DNA of 35,908 nt, from positions 2,384,199 through 2,420,106 of the forward strand of contig CM012953.1 in the NCBI GenBank assembly GCA_000181795.3, in the 5' to 3' direction. Numbering within the stretch: position 1 is the stretch's first letter; the number at the start of each line of letters is the position of its first letter. The notes under the pieces were generated by a model. That model had not been told where the DNA came from. It ran no database searches and saw only the letters and a list, made by a program, of their open reading frames with translations. Of this stretch, positions 1-11,493 are shown piece by piece. A program made the position numbers and the translations under genes. The DNA is from Trichinella spiralis (taxonomy: Eukaryota; Nematoda; Enoplea; Trichinellida; Trichinellidae).

Positions 1-514
1 GGAATAGTTCGAACAGGGAAGGTCAAGAACTCATAGGAACGTCAATCGATCAGTACGATAATTTACGTTACTGGACCGGCAGTAGATGCTGATGAACTTC
101 GCCCATCGCGGGGGGAGTTATGTTACAGACAGTAAGAAATGATTAATACCTGACCATCGAAAGTGTACTGTAGTAGTATTGTCGTTGTAATCGTGGCAAC
201 AACGTGTGATCGAGTAGTGCTAGATTTGCCATTTTTGAGAGACGAGCGTGTCGTTTTTTTGTATTGTATTTGTGACTACAAGAGTAAAGGATTCACTTTA
301 ACCCTTGTATTGAATTGACGCGTTCGACGAATAGTTCTCTGTGAACTGGTTGAGCGGAGCTTATCTAGGCTACCAGAACGAACTAATTGAGAGTTCGTGT
401 AGACCGACGTAATAAGTTTATTACGTCGCTGGGAGAATTGAATTCCCGCTGAATCAAATACAGTCCATTATTAACCTGAGCGTCGAGCTGCCGACGACAG
501 AAAAGTCGGTAACA
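1..514 (+). mobile_element. 3' end of an LTR retrotransposon, probably Ty3/Gypsy-like (fossil)
   Basis: Positions 1-120 look like the last part of an internal region. A purine run (gggggg-ag, 110-117) lies three bases before a TGTTAC start at 121, as a polypurine tract lies before a 3' LTR. The LTR then runs to GTAACA at 514. Family assignment is an inference from this layout, since no diagnostic pol motif survives in the short piece. The element enters from outside the window, so its 5' end, completeness and age cannot be judged. Confidence 0.5.
121..514 (+). repeat. Candidate 3' LTR
   Basis: This 394-bp block begins TGTTAC and ends GTAACA, a perfect 6-bp inverted pair of the TG...CA type. 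It directly follows the purine tract. GC content is clearly higher than in the host introns. No second copy is visible in the window, so the ends rest on the inverted termini alone. Confidence 0.5.
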
Positions 515-998
515 GACACAACTCTAAACTCTACTAAAGAGCAGTCTTTTATCACCCTTGTTATTCGCTTAACTATAATTTAACCATACTCAAAATGGCA
601 AGATACCGAATTTACACAGCAGGCGGAGGCTGGCTTGGACAGGAGATCGCTGGAGTAGGCCAACGAGCTGAGTTGCATATAGGTGACCGTTAGCTTGTCC
701 GAAGCATGAATTCATTGTCCAGCAGATCTAGTTCGAAGTATGACATAGCTACCATTCCTAGTGGAGCGTAATCCCGTGCAAATTGGGTGGCACTTTCAAC
801 TAAGGATCTGAAGGTTCCAGGCTACAGTACCTCTTCTGTTCCCTGCGGAACACTATTTTATTTTTCTTTGTCATTTCTGTTCAGTTATTGCTATTACATT
901 TCGCAATAAAAAATATAGAATTAGGAAGAAGTTTGTTTATAAAATGCTAATCACTAAAAAATATAAAATTTGAAAACAATACATTTAAAGAAAAAGAT
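515..998. other. Spacer between two retroelement fossils
   Basis: No convincing gene. The left half (to about 850) has the moderate GC of the flanking elements and may be more element debris. A 32-codon frame at 595-693 starts MARYRIYTAGGGW and resembles nothing I recognise. The right half is plain AT-rich sequence. Confidence 0.4.
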
Positions 999-1618
999 TG
1001 TTAAAACCACTTTTGCTCGAACCTGATAATCGGAATCTGCTACCATAACCAGAAGTTGGTTGATTGCACGTCATTGTCACGTTTTGCGGGTGAGCAACGG
1101 GTTCATGTATATCAGTGGTGCGCAACTTTTTGGCTACTGGAGGCCGCATTCAGCATCCTTCAAGTCACAGCAGCCTTAAGTGAGCCCAACCACACTGTCC
1201 AAAGATACCCAATTTGATTGAAAATCCATCTATGTCCAATGAGATTTGGAAATCTACCTACGACCGCGTTTACGCCAATTCCAAAAGCATGGAATGAGGT
1301 GCATAAGAAGAAATATTTTGTTTTCCCAAAAATTTTTTCAATTTAGCATCGTTCATCGTCGGCCGCACATTTTCGGCTGCTCGTTCGATTCGCAGATTGC
1401 GCACCCCTGATGTATATATTGAAGGCGTGCGATAGATTGCTTTGACGGTTTTGAGTGCGACTGCGTCTGATTGATCAACTTCCTTGTGTTTCGTTGTTCT
1501 GAAATTGCAGCTAACTCCTCTAAGCCGCAAAAGGGCCAGCGATTCAATTAGTTATACCCAACTGTCTCGCGTACAGTTGGATTAACCGTGAGAATCATAA
1601 ACCCGATTATTCTCAACA
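999..1618 (+). repeat. Candidate 5' LTR of a BEL/Pao fossil, with a nested hAT insertion
   Basis: The block starts TGTTAAAACC at 999 and ends ...CTCAACA at 1618, giving TGTT/AACA inverted termini. It is followed by a primer-site-like TTTGGTGCC at 1622-1630 and then by gag-like coding sequence. Removing the hAT element and one target duplication leaves about 315 bp. No matching 3' LTR was found, so the left boundary is tentative. Confidence 0.4.
1113..1409. mobile_element. Non-autonomous hAT-type DNA transposon (MITE), 297 bp
   Basis: The left terminus CAGTGGTGCGCAA (1113-1125) matches the reverse complement of the right terminus TTGCGCACCCCTG (1397-1409) at 12 of 13 positions. The CAGGGGTGCGCAA type end is typical of hAT elements. 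Further in, GGCCGCA motifs also face each other. The element is flanked by a perfect 8-bp duplication ATGTATAT (1105-1112 and 1410-1417), the length hAT transposases make. There is no transposase frame, so it must have moved in trans. The intact duplication suggests a fairly recent insertion, younger than the retroelement it sits in. Confidence 0.85.
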
Positions 1619-3850
1619 TAATTTGGTGCCACGAACCGAGAGACCGGAAGTAAGATTTGTTTTGAGATGAAAGCAGAAACGGCGAAAAGGCGCTTAATTC
1701 TCGACCAGAGACGTTAGAAAGGCGTGATCAGCCTAGTTGTGATGCAAGTGGAAGAAGCCACCTCACGGACAGCAGTCAAGTGCGTCCTGAATGCGCGCTA
1801 TGCAGAGGCACATAGAGCTCAGGTTCCGTCAGAAGACGCTCTTCCAGACAAAGACGTTCTTGAAGCGCCGCTTCAAGAATGGTGGTCACTGGTGAAAGAA
1901 CTGTCCATGATGCGTATTGAGGCTGCGACTTTTTTAAATGAGGAGGAAGCGGGCGATACCTCACAACAGAAACCACAACTGAATGAGAATTCGCCGCCGA
2001 AGTCTGATGGCGACATACTGCAGTTAAATCGTTTTGGGACCAATTTGAGGCGTGTCCATCTACGGGAAGAACTAAGCAACATCACAGAGCTCCACTATCT
2101 GAGATGATGTTTGTCTGGTCCGGCGTTGAAGGCAATTGAAGGTGTGACGGTTTGTGCGCCACTCAAGAATCGATTTCACCGACTGCAGGACTTCGTGGAG
2201 AGTCATGGATATTCCCGCAGTTGAGCCTGGTTGGATTAAAGTCGTACGCGCACGACGGAGCTGCACAGTTGACGAGACTGTATGATGAGCTGAATAGGCA
2301 CTTTATACAGCTGAATGCTCATGGGAAAAATGTGATTAGTGGCCTGAACGGCCACTTTTGCCTTCACTCACTTTTTACCCACTTTTGCTCATAACAAAGA
2401 CGAAACTTCGATCTGGGACCGTAACCGACTGAAAGGGCTTCGTCACGGACAAGATGGATGATGAGATCACGTCGGATGAGTTTCTCACCTTTTTGTTAGA
2501 TCAAGCCAGGATCAGAGAATCGGACAACGCAACTCGAACGAAAGCTACTCTGAAGAAGGAAAAGCCGGAGTATGAGAAAAGAGAGAAATCTGAATTATGG
2601 TTTTGGTCCGCGGTGGCGCCCGTGCAATATGGATCAGAGTGTTTCGTGTGTGGCGGGAATCATTTGACCGACGATTGTCCGCGGTTTATGAGACACCCCG
2701 TGCCGGAGAGATGGCATTGTGTGCAGAGGCTCCATCTTAGCATTGTCTGCTTGCAGAAGGGACATTGCAAAGAGGATTTTCCGAAGAGGAAAGCGGAACA
2801 GGCGCTGAATGCACTGCTCGAATGAGATGCCACAAACAAGCGCGAGAACCGCCAGAGGGCAGAGGATCCTACTGACCGCCGACGACTGAAAGGATGATCC
2901 AGTGATGAAATGATTTGAAGAATCCTCTGCGATGGATTGAGATATTCTGTTGGTATTCTCTGGAGACTTGATTCGTTCCCTCTGTCAGACAACATGGAAG
3001 TCGCGTTGAGTAGGCTAAGAGCGTTGAAACGGCGGTTGAACCGCGTCCCGGAGAAAGAACAGGGGTACGCAGGAGTCATCTGTGCCTGTCTTGACGGTGG
3101 ATAGACAGAAGAAGAGGATGGAAGAAAATGTCCCTCAGGAAGAACATGGTTATGCTGTCCGATCCGGCCGTCTAGCAAGACAATCACGGTAAGAAGAAAT
3201 GTCGGGTAATGTTCGACGGCTCTGCGGAATGGAACAGTACATCCTTGAACAGCTGTCCCGACCCAGGACCGAAGTTACAATACAACGTATAGTCACCACG
3301 CTTCTCTGGCTCCGAGGATCCAAGATCACACTGCAGCCGACACCGAGAAGATGTATCTGCCGGTCAAATTGCGTCAGGAAGATCAGGACGTGCCGTTTTA
3401 TACGGAAGGATGGGTGTTGCACAGCTCCCATGAAGGTCTACCGGTTGACGCGGGTGAGGTTCGACCTCACATGCTTCCCATTGCTCGCCATGTAATTGGT
3501 GATGCACCATGCGCAACGCCGTTGGAGCATCGACGAGCTGTGATGGAATTTGTGTGGTCCGGAAACTGGTCTAGAGGCTGACGAAACTCATGCGAGCTGA
3601 CGGCGTTTCTTTCGGGTAATGGGCAAACAATGTGTCAGACGCATTGAGGTACTTCCCACCGAAAGATGTATCTTTAGCCGATGAGGGCCGGTTGTGGAAG
3701 ACGTATTGTATTGGAACTGACGCAGCGACCGCCTGATGTCCGTGCCCATGTCGACATCCACCTGGAGTGGCATGAATGAATGGATATGGATGATGATGGA
3801 AATTTATGGATATCCATTTCAAATGAATCAGTTTTCACAGTTGTCATTAT
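1619..3850 (+). mobile_element. BEL/Pao LTR retrotransposon internal region (fossil, broken)
   Basis: A gag-like frame begins near 1724. The stretch around 2010-2130 carries the LNRFGTN...VHLREELSNITELHYLR pattern of BEL/Pao gag. A retroviral-type zinc knuckle of the form CX2CX3HX4C lies at 2640-2678. Weak coding-like sequence of the protease/linker region continues to about 3580. The copy is broken by several breaks, lacks recognisable RT, RNase H and integrase here, and has no visible 3' LTR, so it looks old. The 3' limit at about 3850 is set by the shift back to AT-rich sequence and is approximate. Confidence 0.7.
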
Positions 3851-4805
3851 TTAACTCTCCGTCTAACTGACTGGTTGCTCGCTAATCTTTGAGGTGAATA
3901 ATAAATTGTACTCATAGTTCAAATCATTCTAAAGATCATGGTAAGCAATTTTTAAATTGGCATTCGATGATTTTTTTGATTGAATTTGTTATTAAAATTA
4001 CTTTGAATTTATTAAAATTTTCTTTAGTTGTCAATGCTAAACAGTCTGCACGTTGCCGAATATGAACAAAGAGAATGAGAATTATTGGACTGGATTCGTG
4101 CCGTGTCTTGAAAGATGAAAGCTTCACCAGAGGAACCTAGTAAGTCACAGTACAGCTTGCCGATCTTAAAGATTTTAATTTATGAAATTAATTGAATTAA
4201 TTACTTTAAGTATTACTCGAATTGAGTCAGACATGTTACTGCAGAGTTCAACGTGGGTTTTTATAATGAAGTTTTTAACTGCAGCTTCAGCAAAATATGA
4301 ACATAAACAGCAACGTAATCGCTAATAAAAATTAAGTTTGTAACAAAAAACCGCTAAATATTATCTTATTTTTTAAGTAATTTTAACGCAGTATTATGAA
4401 AATAAAAAAGCAGTATGAAAGATTTTTCAAAATAAAATGCATTTATTGAGGAAAGTTGTAAAACTTTTGCAAGCTATTTCTCACAGTATGAACTGTATGT
4501 CTATAGTAAAAAAATTAATTGATTTTTTGGTGCATATTTAATGAAATTGAAAATTGTTTTTGAAAGTGTTAATATTTTCTATTTTCAAAAATTACGATAA
4601 ATTGTAAACATTTCATTATTGTTAAATGCAGTTCTCAATTTTATAATTTTTACTTATTTTAAGCGCGTAATAAGACGATAAAGTTATCATTAAAATGTTG
4701 TGCATTGCTTTAATTGAATATTCAGTAGTAGCAGCAAATTGGCTGTGTGAAACGTATGAAATTTTCTTTGCTTATGATTAATTATTTGTATAATTGTTTT
4801 TGAAG
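3851..4805. other. AT-rich region upstream of the CPEB-like gene
   Basis: No protein is supported here. There are possible non-coding or 5' leader exon edges: an ATG followed by GTAAGC at 3939-3947, an acceptor-like CTTTAG ending at 4027, and a donor GTAAGT at 4140. The frames between them do not join openly to the coding exons that follow, so I do not include them in the model. Confidence 0.35.
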
Positions 4806-5854
4806 AAATTGGCGAGCGTAAAGAGACAGAGAAGACTGAAGTGAATAATACAGTTTTCGTCCAAGGCATTCCGGATATGGCATCTGCTGAGATGATCGCA
4901 GAGTATTTCAGCGAAAGTGGAGAAATTATGGTCTGTACATGAGGAGTTTTGTCACCTTTTAACAAAGTGGTTTGATGTAATTTAGGTTATTAAAAATGCG
5001 CTTGACTGCACTGACCTTTTTTATTAAATTGATTTAACATTTACAATAATATTTGCTTGTATAAAAATTGCGGTTTACTTTTAGGGTTGAAATTTCCTTC
5101 GTTGTGGAGGCCATCCCAGTTTTTGGACAAATATATTATTGAAGCTGCTGAAAAGTTATCGATTTCACGAAAAGAATTTGTTCGTGATCTGCCCATAGAA
5201 TGGCCGAAAAGTATGCTCAGTTTAATGTTTAATATTATTAAAATATTTATGCTATTTAAACCTTTTTATACACAACTCCCGTTGCATAACCAAAATGCAG
5301 ATTTTATAAAGAAAAACAACAAATATTAAGTACTGTTTTGAAACTTTAGTTGGAAAACTTTCTGAGAAATATGCTTCAGGTGTTGCATGTTATGAGATTA
5401 ATTAATTATTTGTGTTTCTGAAATTATTTCCATGATTTCCATTGTTCTTCAATGATTTGTTTTAGGTAAAGTACTTGAATCATTTCAATGCTTTGGTAAA
5501 CTTGAGATGAGCTGGTTCAGTGGCATTGTCGAACGTCCAAGCAATGGTAGATGATGAAATGCTAATCACCGCTTCTTTTATTCTACTAATTGAGCTTTAT
5601 GTTTAGAACGTGCATATTTACTTTTCGAGAAAGAAGAAGATGTAAAGACTATGCTTGCTAGCAGCCGACACGTAGGTGATGGTTATGAAGTGAAATTGAA
5701 AGATTCATCTGGTGAACCTCGACCGGTAAGTTCTTTAAGAAAGTTTTGCATATTATATTAAAGATGAATATTTATTGATTGATCAATATTTTAGGTGGTC
5801 CTTGAACCATGGATCATAGCTGAAGGTGTTTGTTTGGATGAAAGAGTTAGGTAA
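4806..5854 (+). CDS. Short RRM protein resembling CPEB RRM1 (start uncertain)
   Basis: Proposed exons: 4806-4934, 5085-5210, 5466-5546, 5607-5725 and 5795-5854. The last four join in phase and stay open, each bounded by GT and AG. The first is read as an RRM start (NNTVFVQGIPDMASAEM) and joins in phase only if the weak donor GTACAT at 4935 is used. The joined exons give an RNP2-like SRKEFVRDLP, a helix ending FQCFGKLEMSW, an RNP1-like ERAYLLFEKEEDVKTML, then a PVVLEPWIIAE stretch matching the conserved PVxIxPW end of CPEB RRM1. CPEB proteins bind U-rich elements in 3' UTRs and control poly(A) length. The usual RRM2 and cysteine/histidine zinc-binding region are missing: the frame stops right after RRM1, and CCT6 starts 1.1 kb on. 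It may be a shortened paralogue or a decaying copy. The translation start is not resolved. Confidence 0.55.
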
Positions 5855-6172
5855 CAAAAAAATCTAGATGCAACCGGCGTCTTAGAGCAGCCTGATGCCA
5901 AAATTAAATTATTGAAATAAGCGTACACTACAGAAGGAATCAGTAAAAGCTGAAAAAGTCACTGGAATTGCAATAAGTGTGAACTAATAGAACTCAGTTC
6001 AATGATAAAACGCAAATCTTTTTGAAAACATCATTGTTTCAAGTCCGAAAAAAACATCATTCCATTTTATATCTTTAAGAAACTTCGTTTAAAAAATGAG
6101 AAATTGGATTATGTCCAAATACGGTAATTAACCTGCAATGCACCCTGTATTTGGGAAAACTTTGATGAAAAA

Positions 6173-6340
6173 AGTCATCCAATCAATGATCAAAGTTCCG
6201 TAGCGAATTAAATAGTGCCAGTCACTCGCCCAATTACTGATCAAAACTGAGTAGCCAATAAAACGGTATAAGTCATCAGCCAATCAGCAATCAAACGACC
6301 TACAGCCTATCACGGAACAGCCAATCACAAAATTGTGGCC
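6173..6340. promoter_or_regulatory. Degenerate tandem array of CCAAT-box units
   Basis: About three and a half units of 47-51 bp each begin GTCAT/GTCAC and contain CCAAT plus GATCAAA-like segments. CCAAT occurs at about 6178, 6228, 6253, 6280 and 6321. Downstream are two TATA-like runs (GCATAAAA near 6354, TATAAAA near 6391). CCAAT boxes bind NF-Y in animals. It could serve CCT6, which starts 600 bp downstream, or the small frame at 6407, or simply be a decayed satellite. Confidence 0.4.
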
Positions 6341-6406
6341 AAATTTTTGGGGGCATAAAACAAAAAAATTTCTTGATTTTGCTACATTAGTATAAAACAG
6401 GTAAAA

Positions 6407-6523
6407 ATGAAGCTAATGGAAGAATTAGGACTGTTGAACAGCCTTCGGAAGAAAAATCAAGGAAAAACTGCAACCCAGCTCAAAATTTTCCCCGCTTTGG
6501 TCATCGAAAAGTTAAAGCGATAA
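6407..6523 (+). CDS. Possible 38-codon small ORF
   Basis: The frame encodes a lysine-rich 38-residue peptide starting MKLMEELGLLNSLRKKNQ and ending in KLKR. It lies 15 bp after a TATAAAA and just downstream of the CCAAT array, the only reason to mention it. There is no recognisable domain and the length is within chance expectation. Its GC is slightly higher than its surroundings. I would not call it a gene without transcript evidence. Confidence 0.15.
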   Translation: MKLMEELGLLNSLRKKNQGKTATQLKIFPALVIEKLKR

Positions 6524-6941
6524 AAGTTAGCTATCACTATTCCAAATTATATAATAAATAAGAACTTTGTTTTAAAAATTGGGAAAATGGGAATTATTTA
6601 TTTTAATAAAAATATTTAAGTGGTTGCTTATTTTATCCTGAAAATGTTTTATATTACTGTAGCATTCGGTAGAATTTCTCATTGTGCTGTGTGTGAAAAA
6701 TTGTGTAAGTTTAGAATAAAAATTTTTAGCAGTATAAAATACTAAATTTTTAATCGAAAACATCATATAAACATTGATAAATTATCAACTATAATGCTTT
6801 AGATGGCTTTATAACTTTGATTGTTTTTGGCAATTTCCTTTCAGTTATTTTATTCCTGTGATGAAATTGAGTATTTTTTTAACGAATTAAATGCTTATTT
6901 TAAATTATATTCCTGAAATTTATTATTTTTAGCTCTTAATA

Positions 6942-9422
6942 ATGGCATCTTTATTGCGATTTAATCCAATGGTAGAGTTTTCTCGCGGAGGTGTTGCTTT
7001 GCAAGTCAATTTAGTGGCTGCTAAAGGCTTACTGGAAATTATGAGAACCAATTTAGGGCCCAAAGGAACAATGAAAATGTTCGTTTTGTTTATTTATTTT
7101 GGTGGTGTTCATTGTTTTAATTTATAGGTTAGTATCAGGCTCTGGTGATATCAAAATTTCAAAAGATGGTAACGTTCTTCTAAACGAAATGGTATTGAAT
7201 GCAAAAAAGTGGTTTATTTTTTTTATTTAATTAATTTTTTTCAGCAAATCAAAGTTCCAACAGCGTCGATGATTGCTAAAACCAGCACTGCGCTGAATGA
7301 TATTACCGGCGACGGCACCACCTCAGTTGTAATGTTGATTGGTGAACTTTTGAAGCAGGCTGAAAATTACATCACAGAAGTATGTTTTATTATAACTGAA
7401 AAGAATTGGTTTTTCTCATTTGATAATTTTATTTGCAGGGTGTTCATCCGAGGATTATTTGTGATGGTATAGAAATGGGAAAAGATCGTTGCATTGAAGT
7501 AATTTTCATTTAATCCAATTTTCATATTCCAATTTGACAAGCACGCTTGTTTAGCTGTTGGATGAAATGAAAGTTTGTTTACCATTGGAGAAGGATTTGC
7601 TGTTGAAAGTTGCCGGAACTGCGCTTCGAACAAAAGTTGCTGCTGAACTGGCTGATCATTTAACAGAAGTATTTGAAATTTGAATTCAATATTTCATTTA
7701 TTGTTCAATTTTCATTCAAATATCTATTGATTGGTCAGTTTTTTTTTACTGATGATAAATTTTAGATTGTCGTCGATGCTGTGTTAGCGATTAGAACGGA
7801 ACACAAGCCGATTGATTTGTTGATGGTGGAAATTATGACAATGCAGCATTGCACAGAAATGGATACAAAGTTGATTCGTGGTTTGGTTTTGGACCACGGC
7901 GTGCGTCATCCTGACATGAAGAAAGTGGTTCGCAACGCTTACATCTTAGCGTGCAATGTTTCGCTAGAATTTGAAAAACCGTAAAGCTTTTCTTTTCTTT
8001 TCAATTACAGTATAACGAAGAATGAATTTTATTTTTCTGTTCTTCAGAGAAGTGAACGTCAAAGCACTTTATAAGAATGCTGCCGAAAGAGAGAAAGTGT
8101 TGGCCAGCGAAAGAGAATTTATAATAAAGCGTGTGCAAAAGATTATTGATTTGAAACGTAAAGTGTGCGATCTGCAAAGCATGAACGATAATGTGGAACG
8201 TAACTTTGTTGTGATTAATCAAAAAGTACCCATTATGCTCAAATGGAAAGTGACCGACTGACTGACTGGTGGTTCTTTGCTTGCTTTCAGGGAATTGATC
8301 CCATTTCGTTAGACCTTTTCGCCCGCGCAGGTATTCCTGCACTGAGACGCGCGAAAAGGCGTAACATGGAGCGGTTGATGCTCGCCTGCGGCTGTACACC
8401 GGTCAATTCTGTCGACGATCTTAGTCCGGATGTACTTGGCAAAGCTGGATTGGTTCAAGAATATACATTGGTATATTCGTACAGTTTTTTCTTCTTCTAT
8501 TTTTATCTGGATATTTTCCTATTTTTTTTTTCTTTTGAAGGGCGAAGAGAAGTACACTTTTGTTGAAGAAGTTGAAAATCCCAAATCTGTGACAATTTTA
8601 ATAAAAGGTCCAAACAAACATTCTATAAATCAAGTTAAAGATGCCGTGAATGACGGTCTCCAATCAGTTAAGAACACTTTTGAAGACGGTAAGCGTTTGC
8701 TTTTTGATCACTGACACCATTGCTTCTTGTAAGCTGAATGAACAATTTTTGAGGAGGATGCGTTATTCCTGGAGCTGGCGCTTTCGAAATTGCTGCTTAC
8801 TGTAAACTTATGACGTTGAAAGAAATGGTCGACGGTCGTGTGAAAATGGGCATACAAGCTTTTGCCGATGCGCTGCTGGTTATTGTAAAATCGCTGTCAC
8901 AGAATGCCGGTTTTCATCCTATGGAAAGTTGCATTAAATTGCAAGATGAATACAAAAAGCTTCACATGCCGATTGGATTGAATTTGTACACAGGTAAATA
9001 AATTAATTGTAATTGGTATTTGCATTTTTTGTTGAAAGTGAATTTTTTTATTTGCATTTATTAAATTGTGTAAATTTTGCTACGAATTTAGGCGATATTA
9101 TGCTACCAGTTGAAGAAGGCATTTTTGACAATTATTGCGTCAAGAAAAGTATTTTAACATCATCGTAAGTTGAACTTTTAATTGTTCTTTTATTGTTCCA
9201 CTGAAAATGTTGACTATACAATTTTGTAAATATAACATTCAAAGTCAATTGATTATTTATTGCAGTTTTGAAAGTAGCAGTAAAGAATTGGAATAATTAT
9301 TATTTTCAAATTTTTCATTCATTAATAATATGTTTGTTTATTCTTTCAGTGCAACCACGGCGAGTAGTTTGTTAATGGTGGATGAAATAATTCGTGGCGG
9401 AATGTCAACAAAAGGAACTTAA
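6942..9422 (+). CDS. cct-6: T-complex protein 1 subunit zeta (CCT6), complete, 12 exons
   Basis: One of eight subunits of the cytosolic chaperonin TRiC/CCT, which folds actin, tubulin and other proteins in an ATP-driven double ring. Exons: 6942-7078, 7128-7191, 7245-7379, 7439-7498, 7555-7668, 7766-7980, 8048-8225, 8291-8470, 8541-8688, 8757-8993, 9092-9164, 9350-9422. They sum to 1614 nt, giving 537 aa (human CCT6A has 531). Nucleotide-site motifs are present: TNLGPKGT (36-43), KDG (58-60) and GDGTT (89-93), with the equatorial PGAGA after the exon 9/10 join. [27 protein letters not shown] and [13 protein letters not shown] [11 protein letters not shown] are typical of the zeta subunit. The end GGMSTKGT matches the family's GGMSSLKG-type tail. 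The insert after KRKVC is a few residues longer than in human. All joins are in phase. Confidence 0.96.
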
Positions 9423-9485
9423 TTAATCATATCCTCAGCGTTAATCGGCAGTACTTATTGCAATAACGATTGCGAAATTGAAATG

Positions 9486-9491
9486 AATAAA
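9486..9491 (+). terminator. Poly(A) signal of CCT6
   Basis: AATAAA lies 64 nt after the CCT6 stop codon, in the 216-bp gap between this gene and the convergent minus-strand PAN gene. Confidence 0.7.
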
Positions 9492-9638
9492 AGGGATGAA
9501 GGTGACGGCGAGTTCTTTTTTTATCTTTTTTTGGTAGGGGAAAATGGTTAATAATAGTATAATATAATATAATGAATAACTAACAAAGTGAACATGTAAC
9601 AAGCGTGAAAATAGAAAAGAGGTGTGTTTTGCATGACA

Positions 9639-11493
9639 TCAGCAAGGTTTGTACTGTATTTTTTGCTCTGCGGAAAGTTTTTTATTTGCACAATTGCGCC
9701 GGCTCCGCGAACGAAAGCGTTGTCCATCTTTTTCAAATTGACACGACGACCAAGATGTCCACTGGTCAGTGGGTTGCTTTTTGATAAGCTGCAACTTTTT
9801 GTTGTCGAAGGCACGGCCAGACGAGTCGTTCATGCCTGAAAACAAAGGAGAAATATATTTGAATGGAAAAGTGGAAGAGGCGAAGTGAACAATTAACGGA
9901 TATTGTGTCTTCTTGAATCACTGCGGCATCCATTTTCAAAATAATAGCTGCCTCGACATTCTGTCAGGACTGACGGCTGGTCAACTGCTGTTGCTGCTTT
10001 CAAAAAACATCGTTTCTTCAGTTTATCAAAAACAGCTGCCTGCAACTTTGAACAAAGTTAAGAGAAAAAGCATTTGTTTGTTTGTTTGTTTGTTGTTTTG
10101 TTTACTTTGCATTGGTTGTTGGCAACGCAGTCGTTTGCGCATTGTTCTAAAGATTTCGTCTTGGTCGTTAGTATGGTTGGTGTGTCCAGTGAAGTATCAT
10201 GAAACGTGTAGAAAAATTGCTCCGAACAAGAATTGGCTATATCTGCAACAACAACAACAGAATAAAAAAGAAACGCTCTTCACATCACCAGCAGATTTGC
10301 ATCAAATCTGCTTGTGTGAAAATTTACCTGCACAAAGGTGGAATTTTTCAAAATATACCGCATTCTCATAGTAAGATAAACGGCATTTGCCAGTCGGAAC
10401 TGCCTGATTTGAAGTCAAAATGCAAACTTTATCCGGTAACAGGGCCGTAAAACTTTGGCACGATTCCTGAAAGAGATCAATCAATTTATTCTGTGCTAAA
10501 AAATGCAGCCGTTCAACTTATATATATAGCTTGATGGTAAAATCATGTTCAGCTTTGTTTGAAAAAGTCAAATTTTCAAGTTACAACATTGTACACGCAG
10601 TGTTAATTTCAAGAATAAAGTATGACTTAAATAATAGTGATTTTAAACTGCTTATTTGTATTTGTGCATATTTATTAAATTCACGGAGGTGAATAATTTG
10701 AATACTGAAAGAGTTTTTTTATGATCATTGTTATTTTACCTCTCTTGTACACTTTGCTATGCAAGTGTTTTCATCTCCAATTTCTGTGACCATCGCCGTA
10801 TCACTGTCTGGCTCAGCATCCAATTCCGACTCGGCCACTACGAAATAATTGACCAAACATTTTTCATTGGTTCTCGTTTCTGGCTGTGGTTCTGGAATGA
10901 CAGCACTCGACGGCGGAGGAAACAACAAATTCAACTGCCCTCTTGATGGCGGTGGAAATACTATAATATTGAAAATGATGTTCAAGTATATTTATTTATT
11001 TGTGAAAAAAAATAATATTGCCTACTTCCACCGCACAAATTTGAATTGTATTCATAATAATCAGTCCCGTAACGGTTCATCAGCAGGGTCGGATGTTCTC
11101 GAGCAGTCCTGCTAAACAAATAACACGAGCTTGTTCTTGCATCCCACAAAACTGACTGACATGCTGACTTCAATTAAAAAAAAATATATATCTAATTATG
11201 ATCATTTGTAAATAAAATTCAATTGAAAACTGCTCACAGAACCATCATTTTTTCTACCACTTCGGCATGCTTGCAGACATTCACTCTGCGTGCTGTAGCG
11301 CATCACGCTAGTTGGCTGTATTAAATTTGGTTTCATCGATGAAAAACACTGCGTCAATTCTGAAATGCAAAATTATGCATAATGAAAATTTTTTTTAATT
11401 AATACGAGCATTTTTAAATAATCTCTCACGTGAGTTGTAGCCAAAGGCTAACGTAAAAAAGGCGAAGAAGAGAAGCAACTCTTTGCGGGCCAT
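9639..11493 (-). CDS. Secreted protein with three PAN/Apple modules and a thrombospondin-like tail
   Basis: Exons in coding order: 11493-11430, 11359-11238, 11167-11026, 10960-10740, 10466-10328, 10242-10106, 10039-9898, 9835-9639. They sum to 1164 nt (387 aa) with every join in phase. Residues 1-20 (MARKELLLFFAFFTLAFGYN) form a clear signal peptide and fix the start. PAN module 1 spans about 25-105, a proline-rich linker (FPPPSRGQ, LFPPPSSA) about 108-140, PAN 2 about 145-229 and PAN 3 about 232-300. Each shows the PAN pattern of an ExCxxxC helix (SECLQAC, NTCIAKC, EQCANDC) followed by a CxL or CxxF strand. The last exon has WTSWSSC, the WxxW-C start of a thrombospondin type 1 repeat and a C-mannosylation type site, but only three cysteines, so the repeat is short. 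PAN modules bind proteins or sugars. An extracellular or cuticle-associated adhesive role is an inference. I know no named orthologue. Confidence 0.88.

Noticed and set aside
2660-3187. Minus-strand open frame of 175 codons
   Set aside because: It lies antisense to the BEL/Pao fossil, including its zinc knuckle region. Composition and lack of domains fit a shadow frame.
9913-10371. Plus-strand frame of 152 codons
   Set aside because: Antisense to exons of the PAN gene and spans a TTTG repeat.
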